33,205 nucleotides of DNA from Candidatus Kapaibacterium sp. (GTDB lineage: Bacteria; Bacteroidota; Ignavibacteria; Kapaibacteriales; NICIL-2), in the NCBI GenBank assembly GCA_016788605.1, contig JAEUSO010000006.1:1-33205 (forward strand), written 5' to 3'. Both the position numbers and the translations under genes were made by a program. The notes below the pieces were generated by a model, which made no database searches, was not told the DNA's origin, and was given only the letters and a program-made list of their open reading frames with translations. Shown here piece by piece: positions 16,040-24,447 of this stretch; within the stretch, counting starts at the first letter, position 1, and every line of letters starts with the position of its first letter.

Positions 16040-18466
16040 TTACTTCACGATAACAAGCGGAGCGAATGTGCTCGACGTACCTGTCGAAATAACAACGCGG
16101 TATGAACCTGCTGCAAGTGCACTTGCATTAACCGGTACTGTATGGCTGCCCGGAGCCGACACTTCATTGCGAAGTACCGAAACCGTATTGCCAAGTACGT
16201 CTGTAATGCGGATGTTCACCTGTGACGGAGCATTACCATTAACCGAGTATTTTACAGTTGCATCGCTTGCTGCCGGTGTTGGATATACACCAACACTCAG
16301 TACACCGTCGCCGCTTGTACCCGGTTCAACCGAGTTAACCATGTCGGCAGTAATAATAAGTCCGATAATACCGTCGCCTGATTTAGCATTTGATTGAACA
16401 GTAGCCGACGAAAGAACATCTTCCGCTTTGAGCAATTTTGCTTGGATACCAAGGGCAAGAGTTTGTCCCGGCTTCACTGTTGCAGGGAATGTACCGCCCG
16501 AAACGATAGAGAAGATGTTAGCATCTGAACCAAAATCAACGCCTGTGATAATCAAGTCACCATTCCCTGTGTTTTTCAGGTTGGCGGTCATCGTCTTGGT
16601 TTGATTAATCTTCATCGTACCATAGTTGATGGTGTTATCGCTTGAACCTTCAGCTGTAACTTCAATGCCAGCCGATGGGGCTGCACCCGCGCCTTCAAGC
16701 CAATCAAGGGCTTTCTTAAAGAGACCGTTGACTTGTTGTGCATTCGAGAACATTTCCGGCGTAGGCATGAAGATAACACGTGACTTAGACAGAGTTGAGT
16801 TGAATGCTATCGTCGAATCGAATGCTGATGGACGAAGCAGTGCTTTAGCTACAGTTCCATTTGTAATACGGAACTTCGAGTTGTAATACTGGAATGTTGC
16901 GGCTGATGAAAATCCTTTGGAAATATCATTAGTATTATATCCAATGAATGTTGCATTTCCACTACCCTGACCAACCCAGCAACGACCAAGATATCCAACA
17001 CCCAAATCGTTGTATGCAGCCGAGCTAACACTGCTGATAGTACCAAACGTCGGCTCGCTACCGATAACCATAACATTCACACCGCGATTCCACTGTTGGC
17101 GCATACCTGTAACAATCGTTGCATTGACTTGCGCGCCATAACCGAAGTTCAGAATGATATTTTTCAAGTTCGGCATGTTATTCATTGCGGTATAGGCATT
17201 CAGATACTGTTCGCCGATATAGAGATATTGCTCGTCGTTTCTTCCTGCTTGTTTGATAGCAGATGTGAGTTGACCGCTAAAGCCGAACTCTAATGATTCA
17301 ACATTTTTATGAAGTACCACGAGCGGGCTGACAGGATATGTCATGTCGGGATTACCCTTTTCTGCCATAGTCATTGATGCACCGGCAATAGCAATTTTCG
17401 CATCAGGCGAAAGTTGAAGGGTCACTGTTGATGTTCCGTTTGCGGGAACTGTAACTTCATTACCTTCTTTAACTGTTGCTTTCCAACCTGCAGGAGCATC
17501 CAATGATTTTTTCGCAGCAAAAACATACGTCATCGGATTATTTGTCTTATTGGTAATTGTCAGCGGCATTTCACCGTTTTCATCTTTACCTGCCAATGCA
17601 ATTGACGGTGTTGACTGCACACTAACCGCACCATTAGTATTGACACCGCCTAAGGGTTCTTCGATTGCATTCAGGATTTCACGTTGGCTCGCATCTGCAC
17701 CATCATGGCGTGTTACAACGGCAACAAGCGAAATGCGCTTGGTATTCCAACGTGGGTCAAGTGGAATATGAAAACTTGTTGTGTAGCTTTCACCTGCATT
17801 TACACCTGTTTGCGGTGTTATACCTTCCGCGCCCCATGCACCTGCTGCATATCCACGAAGAACATGACGGTGAACAAAACCGACAATTGGGTCGGGCTTG
17901 CTGTAGTATGGGTGTCCAACAAACTGGGAGTTATTTGCAATGAAGTTACGTTGATTCCAACCAGTGATATTAGGACCAGAGAGAGAATCTTCGATAACCC
18001 ATACATTCATACGAGTTGGACCATCAACAGCACTTGTGAAATCCGCTTTCACTTTTACACGGATAAAACCGCCGTTTTGGTCAACTTCCGACTTAACAAT
18101 CTGAATACCCACCGGAGCTTGAACAGTCAAACGGTCGGATACAGCAGCATCCCATTGACCGCGATCAAGGGCAAGAGTACCACCAACAGGAGTGCGGTCA
18201 ACCGCACCACTCGGATATCCTGAAACAAAACTGAGCAGAGGGGCTGACGCGGGTATTTGCATTGAGTCACCTTGATGGACAGTAAGAACGATAACTTTAT
18301 CGCCTTGCTTTTTCTTGATAGCATCCATCTTAACAAAACCATCCACACACCAGCCGCACCATGCGCCTGTGAATTCTTCAAGAACAACTCGTTTGGTTTG
18401 TGCTTGAATGTGTACGGCAAGCAGTACAAGCGTTGCTACCGCTGCCAACATCGTACGAAATTTCAT
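16040..18466 (-). CDS. T9SS-exported Omp28-like thioredoxin-fold protein
   Basis: 808 residues. GGAG seven bases before the ATG at 18466 supports the start; the signal peptide is MKFRTMLAAVATLVLLAVHI. Directly after it comes VLEEFTGAWCGWCVDGF, a thioredoxin-like CxxC (Cys37, Cys40) as in Omp28-related outer-membrane proteins, and VIVLTVHQGDSMQIP. The middle holds beta-sandwich regions, including a choice-of-anchor/Hydin-like repeat (INYGTMKINQTKTMTANLKN, TGNGDLIITGVDF). The last 85 residues or so are a type A T9SS sorting domain (GVYPTPAASDATVKYSV, RITDVLGNTVSVL, SALAAGSYRVVI). The protein should cross the outer membrane by the type IX system and be attached or released. Redox activity of the WCGWC site is plausible but unproven. 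It is monocistronic. Confidence 0.88.
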   Translation of the reverse strand: MKFRTMLAAVATLVLLAVHIQAQTKRVVLEEFTGAWCGWCVDGFVKMDAIKKKQGDKVIVLTVHQGDSMQIPASAPLLSFVSGYPSGAVDRTPVGGTLALDRGQWDAAVSDRLTVQAPVGIQIVKSEVDQNGGFIRVKVKADFTSAVDGPTRMNVWVIEDSLSGPNITGWNQRNFIANNSQFVGHPYYSKPDPIVGFVHRHVLRGYAAGAWGAEGITPQTGVNAGESYTTSFHIPLDPRWNTKRISLVAVVTRHDGADASQREILNAIEEPLGGVNTNGAVSVQSTPSIALAGKDENGEMPLTITNKTNNPMTYVFAAKKSLDAPAGWKATVKEGNEVTVPANGTSTVTLQLSPDAKIAIAGASMTMAEKGNPDMTYPVSPLVVLHKNVESLEFGFSGQLTSAIKQAGRNDEQYLYIGEQYLNAYTAMNNMPNLKNIILNFGYGAQVNATIVTGMRQQWNRGVNVMVIGSEPTFGTISSVSSAAYNDLGVGYLGRCWVGQGSGNATFIGYNTNDISKGFSSAATFQYYNSKFRITNGTVAKALLRPSAFDSTIAFNSTLSKSRVIFMPTPEMFSNAQQVNGLFKKALDWLEGAGAAPSAGIEVTAEGSSDNTINYGTMKINQTKTMTANLKNTGNGDLIITGVDFGSDANIFSIVSGGTFPATVKPGQTLALGIQAKLLKAEDVLSSATVQSNAKSGDGIIGLIITADMVNSVEPGTSGDGVLSVGVYPTPAASDATVKYSVNGNAPSQVNIRITDVLGNTVSVLRNEVSAPGSHTVPVNASALAAGSYRVVISTGTSSTFAPLVIVK

Positions 18467-18802
18467 ACTGTAACTCCAGTATTAGTGATTGAAAAACGAA
18501 ATAAATACAATTAACTGAATAAATTTATGTGTCAATCTGTGTGTGCGAGGGGTGTGTATTTGTAGGATGTACTGTGTGATTCCCCAATAATTTCGCTCAA
18601 CAGCGTACAAATTGCCTGATTATTGCGTAATAACCAAACGAATTTTCCGCTGTTTCGTTCGTTCTAAGAATTTATATTCTTTTTTTTGATGTTTCAAGGG
18701 TTTCTTGCCAAATGAAAAGTTTTAACATGTGCGGATTTCTGCGATCTTGTTCATTTCAGTATGCAAAGCGTGTGCGTACGGAAGGTCTTTGATTGTCGTG
18801 GT
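18467..18802. other. Intergenic region without a gene
   Basis: About 336 AT-rich bases between the end of the che operon and the divergently oriented upstream side of the Omp28-like gene (both read leftward). No open frame has coding character. A TTGACA (minus strand, near 18530) lies in the right area for a promoter of the Omp28-like gene, but I see no convincing -10 partner. No clear terminator for the che operon is visible. Confidence 0.5.
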
Positions 18803-19234
18803 TTACAGTTCGTCTGTTATTGACGGGTGCATGCCGTCGCCCGCCTGTATGGTTTCAGGTGCAACAAGCTCATCACCATCGTATTCGAGTGTTATCACTG
18901 CGCGCTTACCGCATGAACATAAAATTTCGATTGAGCGGATGTCGGTGTATTCATCGCGGTGCAATAGCACTGTCATCGGATGGTCGTGGTCTATAGTACC
19001 GCTATGGATGCTTTCGGTACTCATAATTGCAACCTTCCCTACGGTGTTATCAACAAATTCCGAGGGTACCATGCTTCCGCGTTGAACAGAGCGGTTGCGT
19101 CCGGTTATAGCTGGTACAACTGCGTAGTCGCAGAATTCTTGTTGCAGCCGCTCTTCTTCGGCAGCACGCGAGAAGCGGGCTATTTCATAGTCCTCATTTG
19201 TAATGATGCTACTGTGTGCGTCGTACTTTTCCAC
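18803..19234 (-). CDS. Small protein of unknown function at the end of the che operon
   Basis: 143 residues from a GTG at 19234, four bases after the cheB stop; the frame offers no closer ATG. I do not recognise a named domain. It starts with a charged helical segment (NEDYEIARFSRAAEEERLQQ), has a central MVPSEFVDNTVGKVAIM region, and near the C-terminus carries IRSIEILCSCGKRAVITLEYD. The two closely spaced cysteines with Gly-Lys could bind metal, but there is only one CxC. The tight spacing means it is probably cotranslated with CheB, so an accessory role in the chemosensory system is the best inference. It has no signal peptide or membrane segment and should be cytoplasmic. Confidence 0.7.
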   Translation of the reverse strand: MEKYDAHSSIITNEDYEIARFSRAAEEERLQQEFCDYAVVPAITGRNRSVQRGSMVPSEFVDNTVGKVAIMSTESIHSGTIDHDHPMTVLLHRDEYTDIRSIEILCSCGKRAVITLEYDGDELVAPETIQAGDGMHPSITDEL

Positions 19235-19238
19235 GGGA

Positions 19239-20471
19239 TTACATTGATGATATTAATGTGGAACGGGTACTTCTATATGCGCCGGCAGATGTCTGAACAC
19301 TATCCGTCATAGCATGTGCAATGTCATCCAAATGCAGAATGTCGTTTGCCGTTCCTTCATCAATCACAGCACGCGGCATTCCATACACAACACATGATTC
19401 TGCATTCTGTGCAATAACATACGCACCCGCTTGCGAGAGTTTCTTGAAACCATCCGCACCGTCGCGCCCCATACCTGTCATCATCACAGCAAGTACATTA
19501 CCGCCATAGACGGCATGTACACTTGATGCAAGAACATCCACCGACGGCTTATAGAGCGATGCTCGCGGTTCCGTTGAGATATGTACTGTTTTCTGGCGCG
19601 TTACGGTCATCTGCATACCACCCGGAGCAATATAGACCGTACCTGCATTGAGCAATTCACCGTCTTCGGCTTCCTTTACCCGCAGACGTGCTATTGAGTC
19701 AAGCCGGTTGGCGAGCGATGCGGTGAACTTCGACGGCATGTGCTGCACAATAATAATCGGCATGGGAAAATCCGCAGGCAGGTCGGGTATCACTTTTTGT
19801 AATGACAGCGGTCCGCCGGTCGAGACACCGATAATTGCTATCTGAGCGTCCGTCTTAGCAGGTCGCTTTCGCAGAAGATCGGCATCATGCACGGACTTCT
19901 GAAGCGACGGTTGCACCGGAGTTGGTTGCATCGGTGCAGTGTGTTCCACCCTGATTGCAAGCGATGGTGAAGGAGTATCTGCCACAGAGCCGGAATTAGA
20001 CGCAGAAACAATATGATTACCATTGTTCCGCAGCAACTTTTGCCGCGTCAGAACATTTCGGAATTCTGTATTGCGTGCAAGTTCTAAAATCTTTGCTGTT
20101 ATATCGTCACGAAGCGTTGCTAACACTGCCGAATTATACGAAGAGTTCTTCAAGACAAAATCAACAGCCCCGTTCGTTAGGGCATCTATTGTGACTTGCG
20201 AACCCTCGGTGGTATGCGTACTGATTACCAAGATAGGTGTGGGGCATACCTCCATGATTATCCGTGTTGCGTCAATGCCATTCATCACAGGCATTTCAAT
20301 ATCCATTGTCACAATGTCGGGTTTCAATGCACAGGTCTTCTCAACGGCTTCTTTGCCATTCAGTGCAGTCCCGACTACTTCGATGTCAGGACATGATTCG
20401 AGCATCTTCTGCAACGTGCGGAGGATGAACACCGAATCATCTACGATGAGGACTTTGACGGTGGATGCCAT
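19239..20471 (-). CDS. cheB: Chemotaxis protein-glutamate methylesterase CheB
   Basis: 410 residues. The N-terminal receiver has DD at 11-12, phosphoacceptor Asp57 (TMDIEMPVMNG) and Thr/Ser switch region LVISTHT. A Gln/Pro/Ser-rich linker of about 60 residues follows. The C-terminal methylesterase domain holds the catalytic triad: Ser217 (GVSTGG), His244 (VQHMPSKFT) and Asp337 (MTGMGRDG). The enzyme removes methyl groups from chemoreceptors or deamidates them, resetting sensitivity after phosphorylation by CheA. Oddity: the receiver motif usually KPS reads KNSS (VLKNSS). No CheR methyltransferase or receptor gene is in the window, so the partner genes lie elsewhere. It follows cheA by 72 bases. 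Confidence 0.96.
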   Translation of the reverse strand: MASTVKVLIVDDSVFILRTLQKMLESCPDIEVVGTALNGKEAVEKTCALKPDIVTMDIEMPVMNGIDATRIIMEVCPTPILVISTHTTEGSQVTIDALTNGAVDFVLKNSSYNSAVLATLRDDITAKILELARNTEFRNVLTRQKLLRNNGNHIVSASNSGSVADTPSPSLAIRVEHTAPMQPTPVQPSLQKSVHDADLLRKRPAKTDAQIAIIGVSTGGPLSLQKVIPDLPADFPMPIIIVQHMPSKFTASLANRLDSIARLRVKEAEDGELLNAGTVYIAPGGMQMTVTRQKTVHISTEPRASLYKPSVDVLASSVHAVYGGNVLAVMMTGMGRDGADGFKKLSQAGAYVIAQNAESCVVYGMPRAVIDEGTANDILHLDDIAHAMTDSVQTSAGAYRSTRSTLISSM

Positions 20472-20543
20472 AGATGTTTCTTTCGTTGTTGTGGATTAGT
20501 TATATACCGTGTGATTATCACGTGTTCGACTGAGCATTAGAGA

Positions 20544-22508
20544 TTATACCAACACTTCGCTACGTTCGCTATACGTATTGCGGATACCATCCATAAGCTC
20601 AGGCACATCAACAATCATCACCACTGTACCGTCGCCAAGTATTGTGGAGCCGGTAATACCGTGGATATGACCTAAGTACGAGCCGAGTGATTTGATGACG
20701 ATTTCCTGCTGACCAAGCAACTCGTCCACCACAAGCCCCACCGATGTTTCGCCAATACCGACTACAACGATGTACTTGTTTGCAAACTGTTTATTGTCAT
20801 TGCCGGCAGCAGTGCCAAGCGTGGTACCAAGCTCAAGCAAGGGCAGTACTTTTTCGCGGATGCGAACAACGGGCTTTTGATTAACTGTATGGATATGGTC
20901 GCAGTCCACACCAACAACTTCAACAACCGAACCAAGCGGAACAGTGTATGTTTCGTTATGAACTTTAACCAACAGCCCTTGAATAATGGCTAGCGTAAGC
21001 GGCAGCTTGATTGTGAATATGGAACCGCGCCCCTTTACGGAGTCAATATCCACAACACCTTTCAACTTTTGGATATTCGTCCGCACAACGTCCATACCCA
21101 CACCGCGCCCGCTGATATTCGATACTGTCTGCGCGGTTGAAAAACCGGGTGCAAAAATCAAATGGAACGCTTCACGGTCGCTCATATTTGCTGCTTGTTC
21201 AGGTGTGATAACACCTTTTTCAAGTGCTTTTGCTTTCAACTTTTCGGGATCCATTCCCTTGCCGTCGTCTTTGATGCGGATGATAATGTTGTTCCCTTCT
21301 TGCTCCGCACTCAGTTGGACTTTTCCTTTACGGAGTTTACCGGAGTCCAGACGCTCTTGGGGTGGCTCGATACCGTGGTCGCATGCATTGCGAATCATGT
21401 GTACAAGCGGGTCGTTCAATTCTTCGATGATGGTGCGGTCGAGCTCCGTTTCCTCGCCCGTAAGCTCAAGCTCGATTTCCTTACCAATTTCGCGGCTGAT
21501 GTCGCGCACGATACGCGGCGCTTTCTGAAACAGTTTTGAAATCGGCACCATTCGCATCCGCATCACACTTGTCTGGATTTCCGATGTGATGTAGTCCACC
21601 TGTTCGGCGGTTTCAAGCAGGTCGCGCACAAGATCGTTATTGTCGAATACCTCGTGAAGTTTGGATGCAATCTGTTGCAGGCGGTTTCTGCCAAGAACTA
21701 ATTCACCGCTCAAATTCATCAGTGTTTCCACGCGCCCCACGTCCACTCGGATTGTTGTGTCGGCGGCGGGTGCTTGCTTTGCTACGGGTTCAGATTTTTG
21801 TGGCGACGCCGATTTAGTTTCCACAGGTCTATCGGCTGCTACCGGTGCTTTAAAATCCGCCTTCGGTTGTTGCGGTTGGGCAGTAGAAGGAGTGGTTTGA
21901 TCGGCTGTTGCGCTTAATGCAGAACTAACGGAAAAACCGCTGTTGATTTGTGCGAACGCCGCTTGCAACGCAGCTTCTTCATCATCGCTGAATGTATCGC
22001 CGTCGCTTTTGCCAAACTCGGGATTATTGATAATGGAACCGATTGCATCGGATGACGCTACATGTACAGGTGCGCTGCTTGCACCCGATACCGCGTTCAC
22101 TCCGCCACCTTGCAGGATTGCCGCGATTTTTCCGGCAGTAACGCCGAAGTCCACTGTTGCGTTGTCGCCGCTTTCGATATTCTCCATCAGCAACACAACC
22201 CAGTCGTACACTTCAAGCAAAACATCAATCACATCTTGATTTACCTGTAGCTCCGACTTTCGGAGTTTGTTCAACAGGTCTTCGCCTTTGTGGGTGATTG
22301 TCTGGATGTTCTCGAATCCCATAAATCCCGCCGTGCCTTTAATCGTATGCACGCAACGGAAAATCCGGTTGAGTAAATCAAGATCGTCGGGTTGCTGTTC
22401 AAGCAGCATTAAATCGCCTGAAAGAACATCGAGCAACTCGCGTGTTTCCACAACGAAGCTATCATAAATCTCCTTCATTTCACCGCTTGAAAAACCTTCT
22501 ACCGACAT
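20544..22508 (-). CDS. cheA: Chemotaxis histidine kinase CheA
   Basis: 654 residues; GGAGG at 22514-22518 precedes the ATG. P1 (HPt) domain has phosphoacceptor His54 (FRCVHTIKGTAGFMGF). A long low-complexity linker (about 130-255, rich in Ala, Ser, Pro and Gln) stands where a P2 domain would be; I see no clear P2. The P3 dimerisation helices start near 258 (RVETLMNLSGELVLGRNRL). The P4 kinase domain shows the N-box (VHMIRNACDHGIEPP), DDGKGMD and SGRGVGMDVVRTNI. The P5 CheW-like domain begins near IQGLLVKVHNETYTVPLGSV and ends close to the C-terminus. It phosphorylates CheY and CheB in response to receptor arrays. A free-standing CheW gene is absent from this operon. Confidence 0.97.
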   Translation of the reverse strand: MSVEGFSSGEMKEIYDSFVVETRELLDVLSGDLMLLEQQPDDLDLLNRIFRCVHTIKGTAGFMGFENIQTITHKGEDLLNKLRKSELQVNQDVIDVLLEVYDWVVLLMENIESGDNATVDFGVTAGKIAAILQGGGVNAVSGASSAPVHVASSDAIGSIINNPEFGKSDGDTFSDDEEAALQAAFAQINSGFSVSSALSATADQTTPSTAQPQQPKADFKAPVAADRPVETKSASPQKSEPVAKQAPAADTTIRVDVGRVETLMNLSGELVLGRNRLQQIASKLHEVFDNNDLVRDLLETAEQVDYITSEIQTSVMRMRMVPISKLFQKAPRIVRDISREIGKEIELELTGEETELDRTIIEELNDPLVHMIRNACDHGIEPPQERLDSGKLRKGKVQLSAEQEGNNIIIRIKDDGKGMDPEKLKAKALEKGVITPEQAANMSDREAFHLIFAPGFSTAQTVSNISGRGVGMDVVRTNIQKLKGVVDIDSVKGRGSIFTIKLPLTLAIIQGLLVKVHNETYTVPLGSVVEVVGVDCDHIHTVNQKPVVRIREKVLPLLELGTTLGTAAGNDNKQFANKYIVVVGIGETSVGLVVDELLGQQEIVIKSLGSYLGHIHGITGSTILGDGTVVMIVDVPELMDGIRNTYSERSEVLV

Positions 22509-22569
22509 TGTTTCCTCCTTGATTGCCGTATGTTATTGATTTAGTGTTTTTATCCTGTGCCGGATACCG

Positions 22570-23673
22570 TTACTTGAAGAGTGCGTCAATATCATCTTGC
22601 GATACTTCATCCATCGGATCTATCCCGTCATCGTGGATAGCCGTCGCAGATTCGGGCTGTGCGGATACTTGCATTGAAGCGAACAGAGCATCAATATCTG
22701 TAGTATCCACAGGGTCGTCAGCATCCAATTCAGTCAGAGCAGCAGCGGATGTTTCAACCGATACCTCAACCGGCGACGCACCCGAAACCGCATCATCAAC
22801 TTCCGGTATGTCAGCTTCATGAAGTGCAAGCGAATTTGAATGAAATGCGTTCAGTAAGTCATCCACTTGGTTTTGCCTGTCAAGTTTTGCCGAGCCAAGC
22901 GAATCAACCGCTTCGGGGTCGAAAGCAATCTCGCGGTGGAGAGTGCTTGAATTCGATGCCGATGAGCGTTGCAAATCTTCCGACGGCATATACTTGTTCG
23001 GTGCTGCCGGTGGCTGCGATTGCACACCGCCGACAATGATACCGACTTCCGAGTTTTGGATATATCCAAGAATGCCGTTCAGTTTTCCCTGAACTGTTTC
23101 AATCACATGATTCACTGCTGCGATTTGCTGCGTGGTAATATCCTGCACCTGAAGTGACAACATGATATTGTTTGTATCAGTGCGGACGCTTTCCATCACC
23201 GATTCGGAATTCGCAAAAAGGACGCTTGAGGTATCGTTGGATGATTCTTCATTTAAGATTGCCTCGATTTTTGTCAGGTACGGATTGCCCATCTGCCCGT
23301 TGCTCAGTCCGGCTTTTGCAATTTCTGCAACCGACGAGCAGGCATGTTGCAACGCATAATACCGTGTTTGCACATCCTTCATGTTTTGGTTCATCACATT
23401 CAGCTTATACGTCATGCCGTCTATGATGTCCATGATTTCGTTGGTGGCAAGCTCGGTTGCCTCCGTCACTTTCGAGAGTTGCTTCGACGCTTTGGGAATG
23501 CGCTTGAGGTTGTCCTGAATCGAGGTGTTGATTTCTTCGAGCGCGGGCGTTACTTCGCGGACGAATATGAAAAGCTCCTCAAGGAACGGGATAACACGTT
23601 GACCAAGCGTAAAGAGTGCTTTCAGCTCCTCGCTTTTCGTCAGCAGTACTTGTATGTCGCGGTCTTTAGCCAT
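22570..23673 (-). CDS. cheZ: CheZ-type CheY phosphatase with an extended C-terminal tail
   Basis: 367 residues, clearly longer than the 214 of E. coli CheZ. Residues 1-205 are long amphipathic helices. The catalytic motif is SLQVQDITTQQI, giving Asp178 and Gln182 with the four-residue spacing of the CheZ active pair (Asp143/Gln147 in E. coli). Residues 215-367 form a disordered acidic tail with three short repeats of one type: NQVDDLLNAF (268-277), DTTDIDALFASM (323-334) and VSQDDIDALFK at the very end. These resemble the C-terminal CheY-binding peptide of E. coli CheZ and the N-terminal CheY-binding peptide of FliM. The gene lies between cheY and cheA. Phosphatase function is family knowledge; multiple CheY docking is inference. 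Confidence 0.88.
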   Translation of the reverse strand: MAKDRDIQVLLTKSEELKALFTLGQRVIPFLEELFIFVREVTPALEEINTSIQDNLKRIPKASKQLSKVTEATELATNEIMDIIDGMTYKLNVMNQNMKDVQTRYYALQHACSSVAEIAKAGLSNGQMGNPYLTKIEAILNEESSNDTSSVLFANSESVMESVRTDTNNIMLSLQVQDITTQQIAAVNHVIETVQGKLNGILGYIQNSEVGIIVGGVQSQPPAAPNKYMPSEDLQRSSASNSSTLHREIAFDPEAVDSLGSAKLDRQNQVDDLLNAFHSNSLALHEADIPEVDDAVSGASPVEVSVETSAAALTELDADDPVDTTDIDALFASMQVSAQPESATAIHDDGIDPMDEVSQDDIDALFK

Positions 23674-23715
23674 GTGCGGTAACTCCGGTAAATGTGTGGT
23701 TATGAATTGGGGGAA

Positions 23716-24090
23716 TTACGCCGCCATTGATTGCATGATGAGGTCAATTTTCTCTTTCAACACCTGTGGTGTGAACGGTTTTACCACGTAGTTGTTCACT
23801 TTGGCTTGCAATGCCTCGATGATGTCTTGCTTCAGTCCGCGGGTTGTGACCATCAAAACCGGAAGCCCCGATGTCGGTCCGTTGCCGCGTATCGCCTTGG
23901 TCAGTTCCAAGCCGTTCATATTCGGCATGTTCCAATCGGTGATAACAAAATTCACCGGCTCGGCTTTCAATTTTTCAAGTGCTTCCGCGCCGTCTTGCGC
24001 CTCCACAATTTGGTCGTACCCGAAGGTCTGTAGTGCATTCACAACGATGCGGCGCATTGTAGGCGAGTCGTCAACTACGAGAAATTTCAT
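23716..24090 (-). CDS. cheY: Chemotaxis response regulator CheY
   Basis: 124 residues, a single receiver domain and nothing else. Acidic pair DD at 7-8, phosphoacceptor Asp52 (VITDWNMPNMNG), the Thr switch (VLMVTTRG) and the conserved Lys in YVVKPFTP are all present. The TDWNMP...KPFTPQVLKEKI pattern is that of true CheY rather than a generic stand-alone receiver. GAGGGAAG upstream of the ATG is a good ribosome site. It is the first gene of the che operon and is followed after 42 bases by its phosphatase gene. The target motor is unknown; no flagellar genes are in view. Confidence 0.95.
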   Translation of the reverse strand: MKFLVVDDSPTMRRIVVNALQTFGYDQIVEAQDGAEALEKLKAEPVNFVITDWNMPNMNGLELTKAIRGNGPTSGLPVLMVTTRGLKQDIIEALQAKVNNYVVKPFTPQVLKEKIDLIMQSMAA

Positions 24091-24133
24091 ACTGCTTCCC
24101 TCTTGATGATTTACTGAAGTACAGGTTGATAAA

Positions 24134-24433
24134 ATGCGTTCTTGGTTTCACGATGCAGCGCGACACTCTATGGATATGTTCCATCCGGCAGCGCACAGTT
24201 TCCTTGATATATCGGCAGAATACAGCGAAAGTTTATCAGAAAAGATTCGGCAGGCGGGTAGAGGAATCACCCCAACTGTGCCGAAGCCACTATTCACGCT
24301 CGGCAGAGAGTGTCTTTTTCCGATATTTGCCATCCGCATCGTTGCCGCAGGTAGCGTACCCATGTTCCCTATGGTCTTTACCATTCCCCGTTGCATAGAT
24401 GCTAATTCACTTGTATTCACCCGCATATCATAA
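24134..24433 (+). CDS. Possible small protein upstream of the serine palmitoyltransferase gene
   Basis: A 99-residue frame fills the 357-base gap between cheY and the palmitoyltransferase-like gene and ends 14 bases before the latter. The first half (FHDAARHSMDMFHPAAHSFL, then AEYSESLSEKIRQAGRG) looks like an amphipathic helical protein; the second half is hydrophobic and less protein-like. No family is recognised and no good ribosome site is seen. A 92-residue frame on the opposite strand over the same bases looks less plausible. It may equally be the leader region of the next gene. Confidence 0.3.
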   Translation: MRSWFHDAARHSMDMFHPAAHSFLDISAEYSESLSEKIRQAGRGITPTVPKPLFTLGRECLFPIFAIRIVAAGSVPMFPMVFTIPRCIDANSLVFTRIS

Positions 24434-24447
24434 GGATTATATAACCG

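Noticed and set aside
24148-24426. 92-residue minus-strand frame upstream of cheY
   Set aside because: Composition is not protein-like, no ribosome site is present, and the plus-strand frame is somewhat better.
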